Source of the DNA: Sepioteuthis lessoniana
Taxonomy: Eukaryota > Mollusca > Cephalopoda > Myopsida > Loliginidae
Reading direction: 5' to 3'
Length of the DNA stretch: 64,000 nucleotides
NCBI GenBank assembly: GCA_963585895.1
Contig: OY757934.1
Span: 33,839,268-33,903,267, forward strand
The notes under the pieces are model-generated. The model ran no database searches, had not been told where the DNA came from, and worked only from the letters and a program-made list of their open reading frames with translations. Made by a program: the position numbers and the translations under genes. Positions 1-13,400 of this stretch are shown in pieces; the stretch's first letter is position 1; each line of letters opens with the position of its first letter.

Positions 1-90
1 GATACTTCTATTTCAGGAGTGAAGGATTCTAATTAGCATTTCTTAGTTCTCTAATATACCAAGAATTTGGATTATTAAAAAATTTTCAGT

Positions 91-729
91 GCAAATATCC
101 ACACCACAAAATTATCATTCAGTTTCAAATTGGATTGTAAATTTGCTTTATTCTCTAAGTTAGTGCATTTCAAATGTATTGTTTTAATAAAAATCTTGCT
201 GCAGTTACACACAAATTCATGTGTATTATGAATTTTTGTAATATTATGTAAATAGATAATTCTGATTTTGATTTATTGCTCTTTCAATGTGTTAATATAG
301 TAAAAACCTTGAATCTGTTTTTAAAAAATGCATTACACTGAGTTTTAAAATATAGTGTCCTTATCAAACTAAAAAAGAGATTAGGGAAGTGATTAATATT
401 TTTTGAAAATTCTTTAACTATACTAGGTGTAATGCAAATTTGAAATTATTATTTTAAAGATCAGTTAAATTTTGTGATTGATTTTTTTTCTTTTTTAATT
501 TCAACTTGAAGCAATTTAACAAATTCATATTTAGATAAAATTCAGCGCTTATAAAGAAAATATATTTTGTGTAATACAACAAGATATTTTTTCTTCTGAA
601 ATATTCTTTAACTTTTAAAAAAATGATAAAAAAAAAGGAACATGCAAAAAAAAAAAAAAAACCCAACTCAGAACAGTAAAAATAATTTATTAAACTCTGG
701 GTCTGCTTGTTTTATTTTAATGTCTGTAT
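91..729 (+). repeat. Intronic segment duplicated at 7073-7712 (copy 1)
   Basis: This AT-rich intronic stretch recurs almost base for base at 7073-7712, in the same orientation. Differences are a few substitutions, a short TTA insertion near the GAAAATTCTTTA stretch and changes in poly-A length. It stops just before the polypyrimidine tract of the exon at 755. No coding potential is seen; the short frame it contains also appears in the second copy. Confidence 0.9.
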
Positions 730-754
730 TTGATGGTTTTTTTTTTTTCTTTAG

Positions 755-832
755 ATCAATCAAACTTGCGACACTCTGACTTGCAAGAATGGAACCTGCA
801 CAAAACATAATTACACAAACCACTTAGGAGAC
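755..832 (+). CDS. crb: crb exon: start of EGF repeat 1
   Basis: The 78-nt exon is preceded by a T-rich tract ending in TTTAG and followed by GTAAGC. It reads in phase 0 and encodes Cys1-Cys3 of an EGF repeat ([11 protein letters not shown]). Cys4-Cys6 come from the next exon, so the repeat is split by a 3.8-kb intron. This intron, unlike most of the others, is phase 0. Exons further 5' lie off the left edge. Confidence 0.85.
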
Positions 833-3800
833 GTAAGCATGAATTATTTTTATTTCAATCTTTAGTTTTATATTATCCAGTTTGTTTCACTTCTCTATCA
901 ACTGTGTTCTTTCAAAACTTGAACGTCTGTTCATTGAACTGTTAACTGCTATCATGCTAGCTATTTTGGAATATCATGTTAGATAGATTTGACTTAAAGC
1001 TGATGTTGGGGTTCAGTTGTGCAGACCCCAACCAATCCATTATGGTGTGGGTTGAAAAGGCTGAGCTGGTATGTTGTCTTTAAGTGAATAAAATTGCATG
1101 TGTAATCCCCATGTGCTTTATATATGGTGTGTTTGCTATATATCAATAGTTGGGCAAAGAGAAGAAAAAGTGATTTGGGTTCAATAAGGGATGCACTGTT
1201 TACAGCTTTTGCCATTAACTCCTATGCAGTGTATACATAATTTGTGATGTGCCACTTGTACCTGGGAGAGTCCATTGATGTCTTTCTGGCTGACCTACTG
1301 TTTGATGGTCTGATAAGGCAAGATTTAAAAGTCACCCTTGTCAATGGGATACCTGATCATGTGCCTGAACAAGAGGTATTCTGAATGACAACCTGGCAGG
1401 GCCCATACCAATTATAGCAGCCATGGGATCAACATATGGCCAAGGGGGTCAATTGATGAACACTGGGATGAGCTGCTATGAAAGCAACCAACTCAACTAT
1501 CTGGCTAAGGATTGTCTCATTTAGCAGAAAAGACTGACAGACAGCTCTAGACTCTGAATTTCAAAGAAATGGCACATGTTGCTCACAATTTGATGAGCTG
1601 AGTCATGTAACCCAATATTATCCAGTTCCTCCCCAAACAAAATGTAAATTCAGTTTGCCAATGATAGAAATCAATGTGTGTAGAAGAAGGCGGGTCATGC
1701 TAATAGACTCTGGATGTTCAAAGAACATAGTGTGCAGGAATGTGTACTGAATGTAGAAGAAAGTGGGTCATGCTAGTAGATTCTGTATGTTTACACAACA
1801 TAGTGTTCAGAGAGGCGTGCTGAATGTGGAAGAAGGTGGGTCATGCCAGAAGACTATGGACATTCATACACCATTGTATGAGGAATGTGTACTGAATCTG
1901 GAAGAAGGTGGGTCATACTAGTACATTCTGGACAATCATGCAACATAGTGTGCAGGCACTTGTACTGAATGTGGAAGAAATAAACCATTGACTTGGTAAC
2001 TATTGGCAGCAGAATGCAGAAATACAGAATTGGGTCTATTAGTTTCCATATGAATAATGGAAAGCTTTGGTAGTGCTGGAAGACCCCTTTGGATTTGAAC
2101 TCCTAATCAGGATAGATGCAATAAAGGCTTTTGGCAAAATTTCTATTTCTGGGTTAGGGAAGGTATGCTTCTATGAGCCAGTTTCTGTATGCTTGGAACT
2201 CTCTGTTGAAGAACCAGACTTCTGTGCTGATTTCAATTCACAACAGAACACATGGACTGTATTGTGGAAATAGGAAAAGGATGAGATACCCAACTGCTTG
2301 CAGAATTGCATAGCTGTGTAACATGTGATAACAAAGATCAGGAAAAAATGTTAGGAAGAGCTACACCTGATGGATTACAAATGGATAGCTAGTCCCTTAT
2401 GATGAGAAAGAGCTTGTGCCTCCAAGAGGATTAGTCTCATTACGCGACTGGGCTTTGGGCTAAATGTCACTCTCACATATAATAAAGTCCTTTGTTAAAA
2501 CAGTGCTATCCCAGGGAGGTAGCATTATGAAAGCGACTTCAGGATATGTTGTTGACATGTTTCTGAATGTGAATAAAGTGTTTACTGAAAGAATTGTGGA
2601 AAATCTATCATGCTTTAGATTAATCAGCCAAGATTCTGAGTGCTTGGCAGATGGAATCAAAGTACTTGGATTAGATGTCTAGCTGGGGAATGACATCTTC
2701 TGGAAGTGTGGAAATGCATTTCCAGGTATGCCTGAAGCAGTGACCAAAATTAAGGTGTTGAGCAGCAAGGACTTTGATATGTGGGTCAATGTAGGTTCCT
2801 TAGTGACTAGGGTCCTACTTGAGTTGAGTTGGCCTGTTGTTAAGGTGCCTGTTGGCTGCATCTGCATTCATATATGCAGCACATAAACCTTGTGGAACTA
2901 GATGCCACAATAAAAACAGATAAACATTGCCATATAATGGGAGGCAAAGGTGCTCTATTTAAAAACTGATTTGTGCATGCACCATTGACTTAGAAATACC
3001 CTAACCAGCACAGTGAGAGTCTGTCAAAGGCCACAAACAAGATGTTAATATGGAGAAAGCTTCACAAGTTCTTAAAGCCAATGAAGGAATACTGCTTGTG
3101 TGTTGATGTTTCCCTTGTCAGGTCAAACTATAGTAAAGCAGGTGGGGTTTGCACAGTTGCATGAATGCGGCTCAAATCACTAAAGGTTAAGACTCAACCT
3201 ATCTATCGGTCTCTGCTGCACCTACTGGTGGGATCAATTCCAGTAAGCTACTCAAGATAGAGTGGGCATCCTGGTATGATGTAAACTATGCACTTTTTTG
3301 AAAACTCAACCCCTCCACATCCAAAGAATCTGTTAAATTGGCCATTAAAAACTGCTGACAGTCGAGCAGTTGATCCAGCACCAGTAAAGAAGACTTAAAT
3401 TGGTCAGTATGTGGCACAGATTGGCAATAAATATAACTCACTACAGTGGTATTCACTACTTGGCTTTGATTGATATGATTTGCCATCTAGTGTCTGACAG
3501 AACTCAGTGTGATACAACAGTATGAGGCAGTGTTCTTTGAGAGTGGACCTCCGAACAAAATTCTGATGGATAATGATATAGTATTTAGTAATGAGAACTT
3601 TAAATCTTTTATGGAGACATGGGGTGTTCATTTATGTTTCAGATCCCTTTCAGAGATGGCATTTTCGAGTTATCTTAAGGAATTGTGAAAAGGATTTCTG
3701 TCCGGAAGCAGTGCTCCATCCCAGAGGCATTGTACTGATATGATATTATGCCCACAGACAGTAAGCACAGTGTGACTGCCCTTACCAATACACTCTGTTT

Positions 3801-6800
3801 GTACCAGGTTGGAATTTAAAGCCTCAATTAAACACCTCCTCCAAAATGAGAGTGTGAGATGTATAAGGAAGGGGATTTAATGCTCATGAAAATGCCACTA
3901 ATCAGATGTACCATCAAGCTCAGAATGAGAAAAGTCACTGGGATTGACTCCCTCCAAGCAGTTCTGGTTGATGGTGTGCTGTGCCACATCAGAGACCTGC
4001 ATTCATTGCCTTATGCAGAAGAGTCAATGGATGAACATGAATCTGTGCTTTTAGATGAAGACGTCTACATATCATTGAATGGCTGCACTGGCAATATAAG
4101 CGATAATGGTGATGAAGAAACCACTAGCAAAAGTGATGACAATGATAACACAGTTGGCAACGATTATAGCCCAGAGGCACCAGATATGCACCAGGCAGCT
4201 GAAGATTATTTAATGCTCCCAGTTTGGAGCAGTACCTGACCCAAAAGGTAGGGTTAAAGTTAGGGTTAGTGTCATGGCCTTGAAACCAGTGGGGTGTATA
4301 TTAGATGAAAAAGGCCAGGATTGGCATGTGTGCAATATCATGAGAATATGCAAATTTTCTTCCATCCTAGGCCAATCAAAAAGCTCTGTTCTGGATAAAA
4401 GAAAATGGTTATTTTTTTTTCAATGAGAAGAAAGAAATAAAACCTTGACATCTGTTCTTTGAATTTGTTAAACCTCTGTCATACTCATATCAAGTAGTAA
4501 TATATATTATATAAATTTGTTTTAATTTAACTGATAAAACTTAGAAAACAAAATCAGTTATGTTGCATTTGATTGGTATTTATGTATAATATTTTTGTTT
4601 GTTTTAGAATTATGAAGTTGTCAATTGCACTTGTGATGCTGGCTTTGAGGGTAAAGAGTGTGAATTTGAGATAAACTTTTGTGAAAATGTCACTTGCCAG
4701 AATAATGGAAATTGTTCTGCAAACAAAGCAAGAACAGGATTTCAGTGCAACTGTGACAATGGTAAGAAACCTGGATGTTATTTTTGGTTCTTAATTCATG
4801 TACTTATTGACCTTAGAACAGAATCTGATTTTAATGTAGGGACCCTTGTAGGTAGACAAAATTTGAAAGTGGGAAGTGGATTTCATCCAGTGCATTGCTG
4901 AAGTAATGTAAATAAAACACATAAACTAACCAATTAAGATACCAATTTAGGTTATCATAGATGAAAGTAATTTAGATTTTTTTTTTTTTTAAAGACAGAA
5001 ATTTAGAATTATTTTTTCTTACAAAAGAAAAACAAAAAAAATTTTCGGAATTATATTTAAAAAAAAAAAATTGTCTGTTGACATTTCAGTCCCTCAAAAG
5101 AGCACTTTTAAATACTTAATATTCTATAAAAACACAGATTACCTAATTTAATTGAAGAAAATGTTCACACCTATTAGGTTAAAATATGATCAAAATGACT
5201 TTGTTTAATAATAAAATATTGGTAAGCTTTTAGTTATGAAGTAAAAGTAAAGTTGGTTACCATAGTTGATGGTGACCCAAAGGCTCCCTTTTCATTAGCT
5301 CCTACACCGACGTGTCAGGGAGGGTGCTACTTCTTTTCCTGGATTGCTCCACTTTGCCCTTGATTTCTACCTTATAATGCTGAATGTTAAGCAAGAAGGT
5401 AACAAGTACCATTTTTTTTTTTTTTTTTTTTTTTTTTGAGTCTTTGGTATGACTCAACCTGGGATTGAACCCTGGTCTCCCAGACCATTGGCAAACACTC
5501 TACTCAATAGACCAATATATGAGACATTTTTATATCAATAACATGACAGATTGTTACATTACAAACAATATCAAATGATTGCCTCACTCCATGTTATTCA
5601 TGTCAACATGGTTATAATCACTTTTGTCTAAAATGTTCTGCTTACTTTGACCTGTGAGTGAGGTCCCATTTGCTGTTCATACTAAAAAAATGGGATCAAA
5701 ATTTGAATAAAAGAAAATTAACTTACAAGTTAATTCCTTCAGAAAACTGGAGCATCAATGGACTTATGAAAAAAGTGCTAAAAAGTGAATTATTTTTTGC
5801 AATTAACCTCATGCCAACTTTTTATGAATTATTGTGCCAAGAAATATGCATTTTTTAAACAGCATATAAAAAGCTGCAAAAAGACAATGACATGTGATAT
5901 CTTGTTTAGTTTAGTAACCTGCAAATGAGGAAAATATTACCATTTCAAAAAGCAAAACAACATCAAAACTAAAAGACAGATATTTACAAGCTTCTATTAT
6001 TAACTTTTACTAAAAAGGCATCTATAGAAACTAGTTTTGATGAATGTTTAATGGACATTATAAAAACCAAAAATCTTTCTATTATATCAATACTGTTTTA
6101 GTAACTCTACTTCACACTGAAATAAATACACTCATTTATTTGGTCTGTACTTGTGACCAATGACTGAAAAATAATCAGGCATTTGAAATATCTTGGAGTT
6201 AAACACAGTTCCATCTGTCAGCTAACAGAGAAGTAATGACTTTGTTCCTAAGAAACAATTTCCTGTATACGATTCTTGTGTAGAATTTAATATTATAAAG
6301 CTGTATTCATAATGTCTAATTCATACAAAATGAATTTTGTTGTATTTTAAGTAGTAATAAAAGGAAAATTACAAAGTTAATTATTTGGTAAGTCTATTTT
6401 TTCTGCTCTTTAACATTTTATCTGTGATTTTTAACTTCTTTTTACCAGTTGACTGACACAATTACTAAATAAACTTTTTGCTTTCTAAAGAATCTTGCTG
6501 GCTATGTTTAAGTATTTTATATTTTCCACATTCTAAATGTTTTTAAATCGTGTTTTCTTTCCTTTAAGATCATGAAGGTATTTATTGTGAGAAAAGAATT
6601 GATCACTGTTCTTCATCCCCTTGTCTAAATGGAGCAACATGCAAAGATTTAGTTGGAGATTTTTCTTGTACTTGTGAAAATGGTAAGCTAATGTTTATTT
6701 TTTATCACAGAATTTATTTGCTGAAAAAGAAACAAGTACATATTGAAATCATTAAGAACACTCTACAGTTGTGGGTGTATTATTCTTATAAACAATTGAG

Positions 6801-9800
6801 GTTAATTTTGATTTTAACCAAATGCTTTAAAATGAGGTTTTGTGTTTAACAGTTTTTTGTTCATTCAGTCTTATGTTTACTTTGAAGGAAAACCTTTAGA
6901 ATAAAGTACTTGTGCAGACTTTTAAGCAATACAGAAAAGAAGGATATACTTATATATATATATATTAAAATGATTATTAAAATGATTATTTTATATGAAA
7001 AAAAATGAAATTATTCTAGAACTACAGAATTGAAAATTAGATTAAAACTTCATGAATCAGTTTTGGTTTAAAGCAAATATCCACACCACAAAATTATCAT
7101 TCAGTTTCAAATTGGATTGTAAATTTGCTTTATTCTCTAAGTTAGTGCATTTCAAATGTATTGTTTTAATAAAAATCTTGCTGCAGTTACACACAAATTC
7201 ATGTGTATTATGAATTTTTGTAATATTATGTAAATAGATAATTCTGATTTTGATTTATTGCTCTTTCAATGTGTTAATATAGTAAAAACCTTGAATCTGT
7301 TTTTAAAAAATGCATTACACTGAGTTTTAAAATATAGTGTCCTTATCAAACTAAAAAAGAGATTAGGGAAGTGATTAATATTTTTTGAAAATTCTTTATT
7401 AACTGTACTAGGTGTAATGCAAATTTGAAATTATTATTTTAAAGATCAGTTAAATTTTGTGATTGATTTTTTTTCTTTTTTAATTTCAACTTGAAGCAAT
7501 TTAACAAATTCATATTTAGATAAAATTCAGCGCTTATAAAGAAAATATATTTTGTGTAATACAACAAGATATTTTTTCTTCTGAAATATTCTTTAACTTT
7601 TAAAAAAATGATAAAAAAAAGGAACATGCAAAAAAAAAAAAAAAACCAACTCAGAACAGTAAAAATAATTTATTAAACTCTGGGTCTGCTTGTTTTATTT
7701 TAATGTCTGTATGTAAAAACCTTTAGAATAAAGTACTTGTGCAGACTTTTAAGCAATACAGAAAAGAAGGATATACTTAAATATATATATATTAAAATGA
7801 TTATTAAAATGATTATTTTATATGAAAAAAAATGAAATTATTCTAGAACTACAGAATTGAAAATTAGATTAAAACTTCATGAATCAGTTTTGGTTTAAAG
7901 CAAAAAAAAAAACTTAGCTTCTTGGAATATTCACCAGAAATTTTTTCCTGGATAGAAAGAAATGATAGCAAAATTACTTTTTAAACAACAGCAACATTTA
8001 CAATAAGATTTAAGATAATAGATACTCATAACAATGAAAAATCTTTTGTAGCTATTTTTTAGTTTAACTTTAAATTTATAACAGATGAAAATAGTTAAAA
8101 TATGTACTAATAACTTCATATGTTGTTCATTTCAACTTGGTAGGTACCAAAAATATTACAAATTGCAGCAAAAATCACAAACTTTAAAAATAAAAAAATT
8201 AAAACATTACAATAATTTAAGTATGTTCTTTGAAGTTTTAATATTATTTTTATAGTAAGAAAATAGTTTAAAATTATTCCTAAAAAACAAAAGATAATTT
8301 GGATACCTAAAGTTTTAGGATGTTTGAAGTGTTAGTTTTTGTCATCCGAAATTGACTTTAATTAAAGCATGATTGATATCTGTAGGAGGTGATATTGTGT
8401 TTTTGATATTTAATTTCCATTTTTTAGTGGTATATTTAATTTGTTTTTTTTTTATGTAGTTGCGTGTTCTCACAGGTTGGTAAGTTGGTTTTACGTTGGT
8501 TGTGTTAGTATTTCGTTGGTTGCATTGGTATTTTGTTGGTTGTTATTCCCTCGCTAAATGTTGATGGAAAATAAAGGTGGTGGAGAAGAACGAAGACATT
8601 GTTAGGTTTTAAAGGAAGGTTTTAATGGCAGCATGAAGTAAAGGGTTTTACGCTGGTATGCTGCGAGACTAGTAGTAAGGAAAGAAGGTAGGAAGTTGTT
8701 AGAGTGTATCATCTAATTTGTTTTAACTAGGATCCCTTGGTCTAGAAGAATAGACCCAAGGGGTCCATAAACTAGATGGCTCTCCTCATAATGGTTGATG
8801 CGGCTACTGCTATTCAGGAACAGATGAATAGACGTCCATTCCCTTTGAGGATTTCTGAGCGAGAGAGATTCGTGGGCTTTCTTCAATTTTTGGTGCTGCT
8901 AGGAAATAAGGTTCGGGCTGAATAGGACAAGTCATCCTGATTGGGTGAAAATGTTTGGCGACTCTAATGGTCAAATTAAATTGCGTGCCAAACAAAAATT
9001 CAAGTTTCTTTCTGCTACATATCTGCCTATAGAAAATTTTAAAGTCTGAAATTAAATCTTCCAGAAATAAATTTGCTATTACAGAAATTATCTGGATTTC
9101 CAAAAAGATTACTTACTTTTACTGTTACTTGTCAGTGGAGTTCAAAGGTCAAGTGGATATTGAATGAGTTTTTTTTACTCATGGATGATGTCAGCATTCT
9201 TAAATTTGAAGTTTCTCAATGGGCATCAGTTTGAGATAATGTTTAAAAGGATTTTAAACTGCTTTAATAGATTTGCTCTTAAAAATACTGATATTGTGAC
9301 TAAGTATAAAATGCTTATCTGTTTAAAATGATTGTGAAGACACATTTTCATACCATATGCAATTGAAGGTCATTATTGTTAAACTGACAAAATTTCCCAA
9401 TAAGGGTTGACATGCTATAAAACATACCAACCATATAATTGCTTGTATTAAGAATAGTTATTTGAAACAGTATTTGTTTGCAAATGATTTTTTTATTAAA
9501 TAAGAATAGTTACTTAAAACCACATAATTGTTTAAAGAAGAAGAGACTGATCTCGGCATTAAATAATGCAGTAAGGTTTGACATGCTGTAAAAACAACCA
9601 AAAGCAACTGTCTTGTTCGTTAATCAAATATTGATGTGTATATATTTTTCGGAATTTTATTTCTACTTGACAAAAAACGCAATAGTAAATCTGGGGAACT
9701 AACTCTTCAGAACTTTTTCGTAGTTTAACTATTGAAAGTTACCTCCCTCATGAAATTTTTTTAATGATGAAAATATTTGTAGTGAATTTATATCATACCT

Positions 9801-10385
9801 TCTTGATTAAGAATAATTTTTATGGTCATCTTAAGAATAAGATTTTAGACATGAAAATGTATGAATAATACAATTTATTTTGTTAAAATATTTTGACAAA
9901 AAAATCTCCAATAATTGGGCAGAGGGAATTTTAGTAGAAAGTGTGTGTTGTTCCAATCTAAATGAAAAAAAAGCTTATTATGGAAATTATCATAAACCAA
10001 CCATCTTCCTGAGAAGTCTCTCTTCTCTGATAATATAGTCTAGTTCTGCCGTATCTACACAATTAAGTGTAATAGAAAGAATAGTTGAAAAATAAAAACT
10101 AAAATGTGAAGTATAGATGACCTAAAATAAAAAAAAAATGACACAAAGGAGCTACTGAAGATTCTAGAAACTGTAATGGTCAGTTCCGCTTATTATCTAC
10201 AAAAACAACATAACAAATGTTGTAAAAGAATCTTTCTGTAAAGAAATTCATGTGGAAGGTGTCAATAGGAATTTTAGTAATATTATGGAGATCTTTATTT
10301 CATGCATTAAAAAAGAAAAATCTTGATGAAGGCAGAAGTATTGTAAGTAGGATAATGTGTGGAATACTAAAATTGTTTGTAATAA

Positions 10386-10440
<55 letters not shown>

Positions 10441-13400
10441 CAAAAATTGAATTAATTTTGATGAACCCTTATTAGAAGTGCAAAATAAATAAAGGTAGTT
10501 GAAACCAATTTTATGTGTATATGATATATGCATAAATATGTCTATACATTTTGGGTGGGTGTGTATATAATTGGTGAAATTAATAATTAACTGTGTCTTA
10601 TTCTTCAGTTAAATTATCACGTTTTTTTCCAGGTTGGAAAGGCAAAACTTGCAAAGAAGACATTAATGAATGTGAAAATCGGACAGAATGGTGCCTTCAT
10701 AATGGAGTTTGTACAAATTTACCTGGATCTTTTAACTGTAACTGCACAGGCACAGGTTATGGGGGTAAATATGTTGTTCACTCATTTTGTGCAATTTTTC
10801 TTTTATCTTTGTGAAATTAATTAAAAAAACATCTTTTTTGCACATTCATATAAAAAGATTATCATATTTAGTCAGTTATCAACTTTGTCTCTGTTCATTT
10901 ATATGAACATTTACTATTTTTTATCATTAAGGGTTTTCGAACTATTGTCTTCATCTTTATTGGAAATAATAAAGATGAAGAAAATAGTCCAAAAACCCTT
11001 AATGATAAAAATCTTCAAGCTTCATCTCAAAAATTCAGACAAACATTTACTAATCAAGAAAGTTTAGGATTTATATGACTGGTTGATGACCAAATTTGAA
11101 TAAGATAACAAATGAAACCTTGTATATGATTCAAATTTGACTATTAGAACAATATATAAGAGCTAATGTGCCATAAAAATTTATGAAATGATTGATATAA
11201 TTTAATCAAAAGTATTTCAAAATTAAATGGTGAATATTGAAGTATCAATGTACTATAGACTCTCATTTATAATCAGAATGTTGAATGTTATTATCTTTAG
11301 TAATATATCCAATCAATTCTAAAACATTTTGGTACTACATGTCTGTTTAACAGTAATTGATAAAAAGTGGCTACTAACTTTTTATGTATTTCATATTGAG
11401 AAATCTTTAATATATTGTGTCTATAATTTTGATATGAACAGACTTTACAAAAATTTGTTTGTAAACTGTGAAATTTGCATTCTAGCTTTTATCTTATTAT
11501 TTTGGTTAAAATATCTTGCAGTGAAACCTCGCAAAAGTTAAAAGAAGTAATGCTTTTTATCACATTGAAATTGTATGTTCGCAGAAAGTTGAATTTTAGT
11601 ATTTTATAATCTGTGCAGAAGATTTTTAAAGCTGACACATATTTTTAATGGAAACCTTGGATAAAATTGCTCATATATGTGAATATTTTGGAATTTAAAG
11701 TATGTCAGTATTTCATCTGAAAGTTCTGTTAAAATTGAAGATAAAATTTTAAAGAATTTAGCTTGGATTGATATTTACTGTCATCTATTTGTCAATTGAG
11801 CTGCATTACCAAGTGCATTCCTCTCTTTAAGAGAATTATGGGTTCTATGGTTACAAAGAATGATCTATAATTGAATGCTTGAGATTGATTGGCTATAAAC
11901 AGCTAAAGGGCTGCTATTTGTCATTAATTCATTGCTCTGAGAAATGGATTCATACCATTCACCAAGAGCATTAATTCAAAGTGGATATAAACTCTGCTTG
12001 CTGAAGTTTGAATTTTCTTCACAAATTCTACATGAACTGTCAAAATTTTAAAAAAAAGAAGCTATTTTTACTGTCATAAAGTTTTGTCTAGTTAGATTTA
12101 TGTTCTTATGTTAGTCTTGTTTTTAAAAAAATGTCTTATAAAATCTTAAATTTTTAATTGGTATCTACCTCACTAAAAACAAAAATGAAACAAAATTCTA
12201 TTTTAGCTATAAATATTTTTCTGGCTATGTTTTTTTCTTTTTGTACAGCACATTTAGCTACAAATTTAATAGCCTGAGTATAATTGAACAAATGCACTTT
12301 CAGGAAATATATCACACAAAATCTAAAATAAAAAAAAAATTAATACTCAAGTTGCATCTTGTCCTCATACATTAAGTATATTTGAGTTGCTCTCCACATC
12401 AAAAGGGTTAACATCGTTTAATGTATTTTTCGTTTTCTTTTTTTTTTCTCTTGTTAGTACCTTTATGTTTTGTTGCTATCATTACTGTTCATGTCTTTGT
12501 TTTTTCCTTTTCAACTATTCTTTCTACTAGGCTATTTATGTGCAGATGATATAAATGAATGTCACAATCCAGAAGGTAATCCCTGTAAACACAATGCATC
12601 CTGTGACAATCTTCCGGGCAGTTACTTTTGTGATTGTGGTGCAGATACTGGGTATGAAGGCAAGAACTGTGACATCCCTAACTGTGAAAACATTCACTGT
12701 GCTTTCAATAGTACATGTTTTGAAACAGAAAAGGAATGGTTCTGTCTTTGCCCCAAATATTATGAAGGTATTAACCCTTCACTGACCAGATTTAGTACCC
12801 ACACCCAAATGATCATCTCTGCTATGACTGGTCTTAAATAAAATCTAAAGAAATGAAAAGAATCAAATTAAAATTGTTATTTTTAATTTATCTTCATTTT
12901 CATCCCTTTTTTTTTTTTTTGTATATTGATTTTTAAAAATTAGACATTTTATTTGTCCAAGCAGTTTTTTTTAATAAAATGCCAAATTATTTTTTCTCAA
13001 CTGTTCTAAAGAACTTTAGGTTGAAATGTCTTTAAATCTATTTTGATAAAGTTTGGCCTATAGTCACTGCTGTCATCACTTGATTTAAGGAAACAGTTTA
13101 TTTTTACCACTTGTTATTTCTTAGAAAAATATCCTTAATCTCTGTCAGAGATTTTGTTATTTGAATCTTTTTATAGACATTTCAAGTCTATTTTAATTTT
13201 CAAATTAGATTTTTAAAACTTGTAAAAATATTTAAACTTTTTCAAAAGCATTTTAAGCTACTGTTAGAATTTTATAGAATTCATTTAATTTCTTTTTAAG
13301 CATTTTTAGATATTAAAAGAACCATTGAAACCATGGTGATTATTTTCACTGTGCAAATATAAAATGTAATGTGCAGCCATATATTTTTTGTGTGAAGCAC

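Larger units (their letters stand above)
1000..4250 (+). mobile_element. Decayed Ty3/gypsy-type retroelement (gag-pol remnants)
   Basis: Broken coding pieces lie in the correct gag-to-integrase order. Gag-like sequence is at about 1030-1400 (motif DVFLADL). A retropepsin-like LVDSG/LIDSG block is at about 1690-1980. A linker with [13 protein letters not shown] is at 2067-2273. Integrase-core sequence with [13 protein letters not shown] is at about 3530-3645. A C-terminal integrase tail ([17 protein letters not shown]) is at 3859-4239. Numerous stops and frameshifts show the element is dead. No long terminal repeats could be delimited. It occupies most of the intron between the first two visible crb exons. 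The superfamily follows from known features of metazoan gypsy polyproteins; the clade is not resolved. Confidence 0.72.

Noticed and set aside
454-666. 70-codon minus-strand open frame, repeated at 7439-7627
   Set aside because: It is repeated only because the intronic segment was duplicated. It is made of poly-A/T-driven Phe, Lys and Ile codons and has no family features.
4248-4270. Telomere-like TTAGGG units (GGGTTAAAGTTAGGGTTAG)
   Set aside because: Only two or three imperfect units at the end of the gypsy remnant, too short for an interstitial telomere tract.
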